Part shown: one piece after another, positions 57,706 through 64,000 of the stretch
How positions within the stretch are numbered: position 1 is the stretch's first letter
Layout of the letters: each line of letters begins with the position of its first letter
NCBI RefSeq assembly: GCF_003577475.1
Contig: NZ_QPEP01000016.1
Span: forward strand, 36,912-100,911
DNA length: 64,000 bases
Source: Salinibius halmophilus
GTDB lineage: Bacteria > Pseudomonadota > Gammaproteobacteria > Pseudomonadales > Natronospirillaceae
Direction: 5' to 3'
The notes under the pieces: generated by a model
The model's database searches: none
Told to the model about the DNA's origin: nothing
What the model saw: the letters and a program-made list of their open reading frames with translations, nothing else
Position numbers and translations under genes: made by a program

Positions 57706-58170
57706 ATGAAATACTCTGAGCTAGAAATTGAAAGAAGGTGGTTAGTACATGAGGACGAACTACCAGACTTTTCTGAACTGAAAGTTAAGATACTTACTGA
57801 TCTGTATATAACGGATTCACGCTTGCGTCTTAGAAAGGAAGAATCAATTGACAGTATTAAATATAAGCTTTGTAAAAAATACGGGAAGACATCGGCTATT
57901 TGTGAGCCAATAACAAATATCTATCTTTCAGAAACTGAATACGGCTTTCTATCCAAACTGGAAGGAATTGAAGTTGTAAGGCACCGATACTACTTCCCGT
58001 ACAATGGAGTAAAGATGTCCATAAACGTTGGCAGAAATATTCCTACGATACTCGAAGCCGAGTTTACGAGTGAAGCAGAAGCCTTAGCATTTCTACCACC
58101 TAGATTTGCCGCAAAGGAAGTTAGTGATGCCTCGGAGTATGAAGTTGCATCAATGGCTACCTATGCATAA
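57706..58170 (+). CDS. Cassette 2: CYTH-domain protein
   Basis: A 154-residue protein of the CYTH/triphosphate tunnel metalloenzyme fold. The signature EIERRWLV (ExExR/K) is at residues 7-14, followed by DSRLRLRKEE, IKYKLCKKYG and a C-terminal ILEAEFTSEAEA. Such proteins hydrolyse inorganic triphosphate or make cAMP or thiamine triphosphate; the short, single-domain form here fits a tripolyphosphatase-like enzyme. It is more A+T-rich than the core genes and fills its cassette between attC1 and attC2. Confidence 0.85.
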   Translation: MKYSELEIERRWLVHEDELPDFSELKVKILTDLYITDSRLRLRKEESIDSIKYKLCKKYGKTSAICEPITNIYLSETEYGFLSKLEGIEVVRHRYYFPYNGVKMSINVGRNIPTILEAEFTSEAEALAFLPPRFAAKEVSDASEYEVASMATYA

Positions 58171-58224
58171 CAATCACAGGCAGTCGACGCGAAAAAGCCC
58201 GCGCAACTGCTGTAAGCGTTATAT
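58165..58224 (+). other. attC site 2
   Basis: 60 nt. R'' is GCATAAC and R' is GTTATAT. Inner arms GCAGT-CG-ACGCG and CGCG-CA-ACTGC pair with one or two unpaired bases, as attC recognition requires. Confidence 0.75.
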
Positions 58225-58270
58225 GGTTTAAGTTGATACCAACAAGTCAGATTGAAAATTTGGACATGAA

Positions 58271-59329
58271 ATGAAAGAAATACTAGATAAATTTGCCAGA
58301 GCACAGGAAAGCCTCGTTACTCAACAATCTGATTTCTCACTTTCTGCAATAGCGGAGATGGTTAAGTTTGAGTCAATAGATATAACACCCCATTATCAAA
58401 GAAGGGATCGTTGGCATGTCGAGAAGCAGTCTGCACTAATTGAGTCTTTTCTTCTAAATATACCCGTTCCACCTGTTTATCTCTCCGAAGATGAATATGG
58501 CACGTATACGGTTATCGATGGAAAGCAAAGAATAACAGCCATTTATGACTTTCTATCTGGAAAATTCAAATTAAAGGACTTGAAAGAAGTTCCTGAGCTA
58601 AACGGTTTTACATTTGAGCAGCTGCCTGCTCAATTAAAGAGAGCTCTTTCTATTAGGCCATTCATGCGTGTAATAACGTTACTCAAACAATCTGATCCAG
58701 AATTGAAATATGAAGTTTTCTTGAGGCTTAATACTGGTGGGGAGAAGTTGAAAGCTCAAGAGATTAGAAATGTTGCGTTCGCAGGCCCATTAAATGACTT
58801 GCTTTTTGAACTATCTGAAAATGAATTTTTAAAATCGAAGCTAAAGATAACTTCCAATAAATCAGCTGCATATAGAAGTATGGATGACCTAGAACTAGTT
58901 TTAAGGTTTTTTACAATTCATAGTCGCTGGGAGAATTTTGGTAAAAAAATATCTGTGGCAATGGATGACTTTATGGCAGAAAACCAGGATAAAGAAGTCA
59001 ATGAGCTGCGGGAGCTTTTTCAGTACTCGATAGAAGGCTGCCAGAAGATATGGGGAGATTTTTCTTTTCAAAAACCATTGAATAATGGCTGGAGAGAACA
59101 ACTTATCGCCCCACTTTTTGATGCACAAATGGTAGCCGTTTCTCTTTTAGATCCGGCTAGAGTTCAGGCATTGGAAGGTGCGCAAGATGTCGTCCTATCT
59201 GCAACTAGAGATTTATATGAAAATGATCCTGAGTTTCATAAAGCTGTGACACAAGCTACAGGTGACACTCTAGCCATTAGAAATCGAGTGTCAAAGCTAA
59301 AAGATATGCTTGAAGCTGTTGAGGTTTGA
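58271..59329 (+). CDS. Cassette 3, gene A: DUF262 (GmrSD/ParB-like) protein
   Basis: A 352-residue protein. The N-terminal DUF262 domain has ITPHYQRRDRWHVEKQSALIESFLLN, split by a helix turn, then VIDGKQRITAIYDFLSG and FLRLNTGGEKLKAQEIRN. These are the conserved motifs of the ParB-like NTPase/nuclease fold found in GmrS and other phage-defence proteins. There is no GmrD-like HNH domain. It shares one cassette with the HEPN gene that begins one base after its stop. The pair recurs in genomes as a DUF262-HEPN module, which suggests a defence or toxin role; function here is inference. Confidence 0.88.
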   Translation: MKEILDKFARAQESLVTQQSDFSLSAIAEMVKFESIDITPHYQRRDRWHVEKQSALIESFLLNIPVPPVYLSEDEYGTYTVIDGKQRITAIYDFLSGKFKLKDLKEVPELNGFTFEQLPAQLKRALSIRPFMRVITLLKQSDPELKYEVFLRLNTGGEKLKAQEIRNVAFAGPLNDLLFELSENEFLKSKLKITSNKSAAYRSMDDLELVLRFFTIHSRWENFGKKISVAMDDFMAENQDKEVNELRELFQYSIEGCQKIWGDFSFQKPLNNGWREQLIAPLFDAQMVAVSLLDPARVQALEGAQDVVLSATRDLYENDPEFHKAVTQATGDTLAIRNRVSKLKDMLEAVEV

Positions 59330-59330
59330 T

Positions 59331-60257
59331 ATGCCTTCAGCAAAAACAGACTTTATTGAGCGTATCAGGTGCCTTGATTCTTCAATTGAAACGGATGCTG
59401 TTCAGAACAGAGCATTAACTGAGAGAGAGCATAACTCAATTGCGAGAATGCTCAGAAACGGACTAGCAGTAGTTAGCTTTGCATCGTTAGAGGATTTTAT
59501 TAAAAAACGATCTTCAGAAGCCATGGAAGAAGTCAGCAGATGTACAATAGCATTTGTCGAGTTGCCAGAGAAATTACAAAGAGCAGCAACGTACGAGGTG
59601 CTTTCAGCATTGAATTACCAGTTGGGCCTGCTGGATAAGGACGATAAGCCTTCTTATATTCAAGATCATGCTCTTAAAATTTCGTCCACAGCAACTCCAA
59701 ACTATGAATTGTCTAGCCATACATTTGCTCATTCTCAAGCCAATATAAGCAATACCGTAATAGGAGATATTCTGAAGTCTTTTAATGTTGAAGACCCGTG
59801 GCGTCAAATGTCAAAAATTTCATCTGATCTAGGATTGACTGCAACGTTATCGTTGGCTGAGATATTTAAGAGTGCCTCGTTGAGAAGGCACAGAGCGGCA
59901 CATGTTGCCGGAGCAGATACACCACCGACAGATATTAAGCAATTTGTGAAAGAGGCGTTCGCTATAGCGATAACATTTGACGCCTTGCTCTCAAAAGCAA
60001 TTCATAAACTACTAGAAAATGATGACGACTTTGTTAGGAATGGCGTAAAGCTAAGCGCCAACGATATAGAATTCAGAACTATTAAATTTGTTGATAATAA
60101 ATGGAAAGAGTATAGAGGAAATAGTGTTCGCGCATTTAGGACTTCTAATGATTTCGATTCTATATCGAGAGAAGCTAGGCGTAGAGCTCTATCATCGAAG
60201 GAATTGCTCGTCGAATTTGATGAGGCAGGACTGGTAAGCGGATGGGAGTGCCTATGA
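59331..60257 (+). CDS. Cassette 3, gene B: HEPN nuclease (MAE_28990/MAE_18760-like)
   Basis: A 308-residue helical protein. The segment SLRRHRAAHVAG (about residues 195-206) holds the R-x4-6-H motif of HEPN ribonucleases. The N-terminal part is rich in helices (MLRNGLAVVSFASLEDFIKKR) as in the MAE_28990/MAE_18760 HEPN family, which is repeatedly found beside DUF262. Its start lies two bases after the DUF262 stop, so both are one transcription and translation unit inside a single cassette. It is the likely RNA-cutting effector. The annotation of the fold is fairly sure; its activity and target are not known. Confidence 0.78.
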   Translation: MPSAKTDFIERIRCLDSSIETDAVQNRALTEREHNSIARMLRNGLAVVSFASLEDFIKKRSSEAMEEVSRCTIAFVELPEKLQRAATYEVLSALNYQLGLLDKDDKPSYIQDHALKISSTATPNYELSSHTFAHSQANISNTVIGDILKSFNVEDPWRQMSKISSDLGLTATLSLAEIFKSASLRRHRAAHVAGADTPPTDIKQFVKEAFAIAITFDALLSKAIHKLLENDDDFVRNGVKLSANDIEFRTIKFVDNKWKEYRGNSVRAFRTSNDFDSISREARRRALSSKELLVEFDEAGLVSGWECL

Positions 60258-60264
60258 TGGCACC

Positions 60265-60336
60265 ATATAACAAGGCGCTGCTGTCGGACAAATTTTCCGC
60301 TGCGCTCCAAATTTGCCGCAGAGCGCGGCGTTAGGC
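60265..60336 (+). other. attC site 3
   Basis: 72 nt. R'' is ATATAAC and R' is GTTAGGC (consensus GTTRRRY). The arms CGCTGC...GCGGCG and TCCGCTGCGC pair strongly. It is highly similar to attC site 7 (63661-63732). Confidence 0.85.
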
Positions 60337-60350
60337 ATCAAGGAGTCATC

Positions 60351-60854
60351 TTGCAGTATCATAAAATCCACATAATTGGTGGTCCCGGAAGTGGGAAAAC
60401 ATATAGTGCCAAAAAGTTGCAGCAAGCGACTAATTTGACTGCTTTCGATTTAGATGAGGTATTTTGGGATCAAAGCCAAAACTCATATATCCGAGCAAGT
60501 GAAGAATTAAGAACTGAAAAGCTTAATATTATTTTGGAATGCGATAATTGGATTATCGAAGGCGTTTATTATAAATGGCTTGATCGGTCATTTCAGAATG
60601 CGGATGTAATTATAATTTTGAACCCTCCTCTTATAAAGCGTCAATGGAGGATACTGAAAAGGTTTTTGGTTCGTAAATTTTTTCTAGGTGATTTTAGGAA
60701 AGAAACGTTTTCGTCTTTCATTGAGTTGTGGCGATGGAATAGCAAATTTGATGTTGACAATATGGTGCGCATTACAAATTTCACATCAAAATACAAAAAT
60801 AAAATAGTTTACTGCTCAAGTTATGATGAGATTAAACGGATAATAAATGCCTAA
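60351..60854 (+). CDS. Cassette 4: P-loop kinase-like protein (FlaR/adenylate kinase-like)
   Basis: A 167-residue P-loop protein. Walker A is GGPGSGKTYSA (residues 9-19), DLDEVFWD follows, then WIIEGVYY and a basic lid-like segment RQWRILKRFLVRK. It resembles the small adenylate kinase-related 'topology modulation' or FlaR proteins that recur in integron cassettes. Its start is TTG 60351, supported by AAGGAG five bases upstream. No partner gene is in the cassette. The substrate is unknown. Confidence 0.8.
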   Translation: MQYHKIHIIGGPGSGKTYSAKKLQQATNLTAFDLDEVFWDQSQNSYIRASEELRTEKLNIILECDNWIIEGVYYKWLDRSFQNADVIIILNPPLIKRQWRILKRFLVRKFFLGDFRKETFSSFIELWRWNSKFDVDNMVRITNFTSKYKNKIVYCSSYDEIKRIINA

Positions 60855-60974
60855 CAAACGCTTCAAGAGGGACAGCCAACGCGTGGCGTTTTTACCATGC
60901 GTTAGTTTTTGTGGTTACGATGTTGTGCGGAAAGTTAGTCGTAGCGTTGGCTGCCCCTTAAGCGGGCGTTAAAT
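60849..60974 (+). other. attC site 4 (long, VCR-like)
   Basis: 126 nt. It begins GCCTAACAAACGC and ends GGGCGTTAAAT. Long arms ACAGCCAACGC and GCGTTGGCTGC are complementary, and CTTCAAGAGGG pairs with CCCCTTAAGCGGG. Length and sequence are like the repeats of large Vibrio-type chromosomal integrons, unlike the 60-100 nt sites elsewhere in the array. Confidence 0.85.
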
Positions 60975-60987
60975 GCCTAAGGTAATC

Positions 60988-61302
60988 ATGAGCCCTGATC
61001 AATTCGTCAGTAACATAAAAGCTGAGATTGAAAGTCTAGTATCTCTTTATGCTGAAGGTGCTGAAGGCCAAACCGCAATCGGTACTAAGCTAGATTCTCT
61101 AAATCTTAGCCCTGAACTAAAAGCGGAAGTTGTATCGTTAATTGAGCAGGCTATTAAAGAATCTACCTACAACTTAATTGGTGGTCTTGAAGGCTCAGCT
61201 TCACTAGCTGCCACTCAAGAAAAATATAAAATCACGGATGAACGCGGCAACGAACTTTCAGGTGAACTTGACGTATTATTCTATGAACAGGTCATGAAAT
61301 AA
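60988..61302 (+). CDS. Cassette 5: small hypothetical protein
   Basis: I do not recognise this 104-residue protein. It is acidic and mostly helical, with SPDQFVSNIKAEIESLVSLY at the start and a C-terminal KYKITDERGNELSGELDVL. ATG 60988 follows AAGGT. An earlier ATG at 60973 lies within the last bases of attC4 (GTTAAATG), which would make the first codon part of the recombination site. It has no signal peptide or membrane segment. Confidence 0.65.
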   Translation: MSPDQFVSNIKAEIESLVSLYAEGAEGQTAIGTKLDSLNLSPELKAEVVSLIEQAIKESTYNLIGGLEGSASLAATQEKYKITDERGNELSGELDVLFYEQVMK

Positions 61303-61405
61303 GCATTTAACCAGTGCATTAAGAGCAGACGGTTAACAGTTGGCTACCGTTCGTTCCTCACTAATTTTAGCCAACTGTTTCCCGCTGCTTATGCGGGCGT
61401 TGCAC
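61303..61405 (+). other. attC site 5
   Basis: About 103 nt. R'' is GCATTTAAC, following the stop codon of cassette 5, and the far end GCGGGCGTTGCAC is a degenerate R' (GTTGCAC). Arms AACAGTTGGCTA and TAGCCAACTGTT are perfectly complementary. The next bases belong to an IS91-family element. Confidence 0.7.
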
Positions 61406-61474
61406 TCGCGCTTGGCGAGCCAAGCGAGGAATTAGGACCTCTAGATACTGGATAAAAATATAGTTTAGTCTACA

Positions 61475-61483
61475 TTTTATCCA
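61475..61483 (+). promoter_or_regulatory. Start-codon hairpin of the IS91 transposase
   Basis: TTTTATCCA (61475-61483) is the perfect inverted repeat of TGGATAAAA (61449-61457). The right arm ends on the A of the start codon. No Shine-Dalgarno sequence is visible. The hairpin could limit translation of transcripts reading in from outside, or the repeat could be an operator. Confidence 0.4.
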
Positions 61484-62592
61484 TGGCTACTTTGACCCTT
61501 CAAAACATCCTGCAGAGCCAGCTAGATTCCTATTTGGCTTTGCAGCCGCTACCACCTCATCTGATCAAAGCCCTGAAACAGATTAGAGACTGTCGTACTT
61601 CCAAAATGGGCAGTCATAGTGATTATTGTGAGCATGGTCATTTGCTTGGTGTTTACCATAACAGCTGCCGTTGTAGAGCGTGTCCTCAGTGCCAGAAGCT
61701 AGCGAATGCTCGGTGGTTAGAAAAGCAAAAAGCCAAGCTGCTGGATACTCAGCACCACCATATAATCTTTACCATTCCTCACGACTACAACAGCCTATGG
61801 ATGTACAACAAGCGTTGGTTCAACGATACGTTATTTCAGTCAGTTAGATACGCGATCAATACGCTCGCTAACGACCCGAAATACTTGGGAGCTAAACCAG
61901 GATTTATTTTGGCGCTACATACCTGGGGGCGCAGCCTGTCAATACATCCGCATATTCATTGTTTGATTGCACACGGTGGGTTAAACGACGTGGGTGAGTG
62001 GGTAGCCCCAAAACGCGACATTTTGTTCCCACAAAAGGTACTTAGCCGTTTGTTTAAAAAGCAGCTTTTAAAAACACTGAGAGCAGCATTACTCAATGCT
62101 GAGTTACAGCTTCCACCAGAGTTAACCTACAAAGCCATTCATAGCAGGATTAGCAGCCACAAGAAAAAAGCTTGGGTCGTACATGCGTGTAAGCCATATG
62201 CAACCGGAATGGGTGTAGCGAAATACCTAGCGAGGTATATGAAAGGTGGGCCGCTTCAAAAAGCGAGGCTATTTGAAGCGAACGACAAAGTAAAGTTTCG
62301 CTTCAAGTCACACAAAAGTGGTCAGTACGAAACAAGACTGTATCGGCCAGAAAACCTAGTCTCACTTGCCGCGCAACATATTGCGGAGTCAGGCCAGCAA
62401 ACTGTTCGCTGTTATGGGTTATATAACCATTGCTGCGAAGACAAATTGAACCAAGCCAGAGCGCATTTTAGGCAGCAGGCAGTGAACTATTTAGAGCTAT
62501 CGGTGCAAGACTTTTTAATGCGAGCAGATGCTCTACCAACCTGTGTTTTATGCGCCAAAAAAGAGGAGGCAGCAGATAGTTGCGAGGGATGA
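61483..62592 (+). CDS. IS91-family transposase (HUH, Y2)
   Basis: A 369-residue rolling-circle transposase. The N-terminal zinc module has CEHGHLLGVYHNSCRCRACPQC (quoted in two parts in the family: CEHGH and CRCRACPQC). The HUH motif is HPHIHCLI (about residue 152), and the two active tyrosines are in KYLARYM (spaced four apart). IS91 transposases move DNA by one-ended rolling-circle transfer and can carry flanking genes. The gene is full length and without frameshift, so the element may be active. Confidence 0.93.
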   Translation: MATLTLQNILQSQLDSYLALQPLPPHLIKALKQIRDCRTSKMGSHSDYCEHGHLLGVYHNSCRCRACPQCQKLANARWLEKQKAKLLDTQHHHIIFTIPHDYNSLWMYNKRWFNDTLFQSVRYAINTLANDPKYLGAKPGFILALHTWGRSLSIHPHIHCLIAHGGLNDVGEWVAPKRDILFPQKVLSRLFKKQLLKTLRAALLNAELQLPPELTYKAIHSRISSHKKKAWVVHACKPYATGMGVAKYLARYMKGGPLQKARLFEANDKVKFRFKSHKSGQYETRLYRPENLVSLAAQHIAESGQQTVRCYGLYNHCCEDKLNQARAHFRQQAVNYLELSVQDFLMRADALPTCVLCAKKEEAADSCEG

Positions 62593-62875
62593 TTTAAAGT
62601 GTAACACTGCGTAAGTAGAGCAGAGAGTTTGGCGTGCCCGCAAGAATTGTGAAGGCATCGTCGGAAGCAGCTCAATGCTATGAATATAACAACTCGGCAG
62701 TGTGCAACGATTGAAAGGACAGGACAAACCTTCCCCAAATTTCCTCATTACCGAGGCGCTTAGCGCAACAAGAAGATCAATACGGACAGTGAGCAGCACA
62801 ATGAAGAGCGAAATTGTATCGTACTGCTCACTGCCGATTATCTAAGCTTTATGTGTATTAGATAAGGAGATATCT
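62593..62875 (+). other. Right flank of IS91 element and cassette 6 leader
   Basis: No gene is seen in these 283 bases. A perfect 10-nt inverted repeat CAGTGAGCAG (62786-62795) and CTGCTCACTG (62824-62833), with extra ACAAT/ATTGT pairing inside, may mark the transposon's right end or the control region of the next small gene. Confidence 0.4.
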
Positions 62876-63061
62876 ATGAAGTATTTTAAAGGAGCTTTAA
62901 TCGCAAGCCTGCTTGCGGTAACTGCAGTAGGTATGTGGATTGGCGACGATATAATTGCTGCGAAGTTGGTTCAAGACAACTCCCAATTTGCGGAGGATGC
63001 TTGTGGTCCCCGTGGTGTTAAGAGTGTATCTGTTTCAGGCTTTGAATGCCGTGAGGTTTAG
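62876..63061 (+). CDS. Cassette 6: tiny membrane or secreted peptide
   Basis: A 61-residue peptide. An N-terminal hydrophobic stretch (residues 4-22, FKGALIASLLAVTAVGMW) could be a membrane anchor or signal peptide. Two cysteines in the rest (DACGPRG, GFECRE) might bond. A strong AAGGAGA lies before the ATG. I do not recognise it. It is followed by attC6. Confidence 0.6.
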   Translation: MKYFKGALIASLLAVTAVGMWIGDDIIAAKLVQDNSQFAEDACGPRGVKSVSVSGFECREV

Positions 63062-63080
63062 GGGCTTTCAGTCGGTCAAC

Positions 63081-63174
63081 ACATAACCAGTTGCACCAGC
63101 TGACGGCACTAGCTGTCACAAATTTTGTTCCAAAATTTTCGCCAGCCGCGCCGCGGCTGTGCAAAGCGTTAGGC
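63081..63174 (+). other. attC site 6
   Basis: 94 nt. R'' is ACATAAC and R' is GTTAGGC. Outer arms CAGTTGCA...TGCAAAGC and inner AAATTTTG/CAAAATTTT pair well. It starts 20 nt after the stop of the small gene. Confidence 0.8.
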
Positions 63175-63189
63175 ATCAGGAGAGGACGA

Positions 63190-63666
63190 GTGCCAGTCAA
63201 AATTATCCATCTCAGTGCAAATGATGTTGCATTGTTGCAATCTATAAATGCGATGTTCGGTGAGGTATTTGATGACGAAGTGAGCTACTCCAGCAACAAG
63301 CCGTCGTCAAGCTACCTTCAAGCATTGCTTGGCACAACTAACTTTATTGCGCTTGCTGCCGTTGATGGAGGAAAAGTCGTAGGTGCTATCGCAGCGTATG
63401 AGCTGAAGAAGTTTGAACAGGAAAGAAGCGAGATATATATCTATGACCTCGCGGTAATTTCGACTTTTCGCAGAAAGGGCGTTGCCACCGCCCTTATCCA
63501 AGAGCTAAAGGCTGTTGGCGCTGCACGCGGCGCGTATGTGATTTACGTTCAAGCCGACAAAGGCGTAGAGGATCAGCCCGCCATAGAGTTGTATTCAAAA
63601 GTGGGCACCATCGAGGATGTGTTCCACTTCGATATTGCAGTTGAGGACGACAGCAAAAATGCCTAA
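63190..63666 (+). CDS. Cassette 7: AAC(3)-I-type aminoglycoside 3-N-acetyltransferase
   Basis: A 158-residue GNAT acetyltransferase. The stretches TTNFIALAAVDGGKVVGA, YELKKFEQERSEIYIYDLAV, RRKGVATALIQELK and GAYVIYVQADKG are those of the AAC(3)-I family that inactivates gentamicin by acetylating the 3-amino group of deoxystreptamine with acetyl-CoA; QADKGVEDQPAIELYSKVG and FHFDI close the fold. I start it at GTG 63190, preceded by AGGAGAGG; the frame is open upstream through attC6. The variant differs at many places from the clinical enzymes as I recall them. Resistance is inference. Confidence 0.88.
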   Translation: MPVKIIHLSANDVALLQSINAMFGEVFDDEVSYSSNKPSSSYLQALLGTTNFIALAAVDGGKVVGAIAAYELKKFEQERSEIYIYDLAVISTFRRKGVATALIQELKAVGAARGAYVIYVQADKGVEDQPAIELYSKVGTIEDVFHFDIAVEDDSKNA

Positions 63667-63732
63667 CAATGTACTGCTGCCGGACAAATCCTCCGCTGCG
63701 CTCCGAATTTGCCGCAGAGTGCGGCGTTAAGC
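63661..63732 (+). other. attC site 7
   Basis: 72 nt. R'' is GCCTAAC (holding the stop codon of cassette 7) and R' is GTTAAGC. The middle part TCCGCTGCGCTCCGAATTTG is nearly identical to attC site 3, so the two sites share an origin. Confidence 0.85.
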
Positions 63733-63777
63733 GTGCTAAATACGTACAAGCTTCAAACAATACGGGAAAAGTTTTAG

Positions 63778-63891
63778 ATGGCTTTAAAGGAAATTAATAC
63801 TAAGTTAGCAAAAGTCGCTCTGGATAACTGTGAAGGCTTTCCGTTTGAAGAGTTTGCTAATGATTTCATGGCAGCTATTGGGAACCTCTAA
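63778..63891 (+). pseudogene. Cassette 8: gene truncated by an inserted element
   Basis: The frame begins MALKEINTKLAKVALDNCEG and runs for 34 more bases' worth of plausible protein (FPFEEFANDFMAAI) before entering GGGAACCTC and a stop. Helical, hydrophilic N-terminus of this kind is found in larger cassette-encoded proteins, so the rest was probably displaced by the sequence that starts near 63880. I do not assign a function. Confidence 0.5.
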
Positions 63892-64000
63892 AAAGACCCA
63901 CAAATCAACGCATATCGAATATGAATTGCTAAAAATCCAAAAAATGAGCTGATCCGATGCTCGAACCAGTACTTTCTTAGCCATTTCTGGCTTTTTTCTG
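63880..64000. mobile_element. Probable left end of an insertion sequence (cut by window)
   Basis: GGGAACCTCTAAAAAG at 63880 has the look of an IS terminal inverted repeat and interrupts the cassette gene. CATAT-CGA-ATATG (63910-63922) is an internal palindrome. No transposase start is visible before the window ends, so family assignment (IS5-like is possible) is not supported. Confidence 0.4.

Larger units (their letters stand above)
61406..62785 (+). mobile_element. IS91-family insertion element (ends approximate)
   Basis: A single transposase gene lies between attC5 and cassette 6. A perfect hairpin CGCTTGG-CGAG-CCAAGCG (61409-61426) sits at the left, directly after attC5. The right part (62593-62785) has no gene. 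IS91-family elements lack terminal inverted repeats and do not make target duplications, so neither end can be fixed by eye; the right end could fall anywhere between about 62740 and 62835. Confidence 0.6.

Noticed and set aside
62593..62875. Short minus-strand open frames (about 83 codons) after the transposase
   Set aside because: They overlap the transposase end, lack ribosome binding sites, and resemble no protein I know.
57619..63732. Repeated elements as a CRISPR array
   Set aside because: The repeats are 60-126 nt, diverse, with attC cores GTTRRRY and full genes between them; spacing and sequence do not fit CRISPR.
55361..63732. Class 1 (clinical) integron
   Set aside because: There is no qacE-delta, sul1 or Tn402 module, and attI1 was not recognised; the layout is that of a chromosomal integron next to an SDR gene.

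Overview
The window is a stretch of gammaproteobacterial chromosome that ends in the first part of a chromosomal integron. The housekeeping order points to a marine Pseudomonadales/Oceanospirillales-type bacterium. Supporting evidence is the cysB-thrH-pabB run (the order seen around Pseudomonas cysB), holB-pilZ, uvrY-uvrC-pgsA followed by tRNA-Gly/Cys/Leu, rne divergent from rluC, and a fabD-fabG-acpP-fabF-pabC-mltG-tmk-holB run. The genus cannot be fixed from sequence alone. The core genes look moderate in GC; several integron cassettes are clearly richer in A+T.

Layout. 1-2.7 kb: the 3' part of an SMC-like ATPase of Wadjet JetC/MksB type, followed by two palindromic repeats. 3-6.1 kb: periplasmic MsrAB fusion and a chemoreceptor. 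6.2-9.9 kb: a four-gene operon (APS kinase, sulfotransferase, glycosyltransferase, DUF2334 deacetylase) that looks like a dedicated route to a sulfated glycoconjugate, preceded by two mutually exclusive hairpins. 9.9-15.3 kb: rRNA pseudouridine synthases, RNase E and a Maf pyrophosphatase. 15.3-23.8 kb: yceD-rpmF, then fatty acid synthesis, folate, MltG, thymidylate kinase, DNA polymerase delta' and PilZ; plsX and fabH are absent from their usual place between rpmF and fabD. 23.8-36.8 kb: YiiX-like hydrolase, lexA, antiporter, DAHP synthase, cysB, thrH, pabB, PIN-PhoH, uvrY-uvrC-pgsA. 36.9-37.2 kb: three tRNAs under one promoter and one terminator. 37.3-47 kb: PLP enzyme, diguanylate cyclase, a PhnD-like binding protein with a sensor kinase, NAD(P)HX repair enzyme, gabD, and a divergent pair made of a KfrA-like coiled-coil protein and a tyrosine recombinase with striking operator-like repeats between them. 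47.5-53.7 kb: gltBD. 54-54.6 kb: a toxin-antitoxin pair.

55.3-64 kb is the integron. An integron integrase (minus strand) faces an array of plus-strand cassettes. I can delimit seven attC sites. The cassettes hold, in order, a beta-lactamase-fold serine hydrolase without a signal peptide, a CYTH-domain protein, a two-gene DUF262 plus HEPN nuclease module (the best candidate for an anti-phage or toxin system), a P-loop kinase-like protein, a small hypothetical protein, an IS91-family transposon, a tiny membrane peptide, an AAC(3)-I-type aminoglycoside acetyltransferase, and a cassette gene cut off by what looks like the end of another insertion sequence.

Other signals stand out. A dispersed cloverleaf-like repeat has inner stems that change by compensating substitutions between at least four copies. 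A roughly 117-nt palindrome sits between fabG and acpP. A hairpin would hide the start codon of the IS91 transposase.
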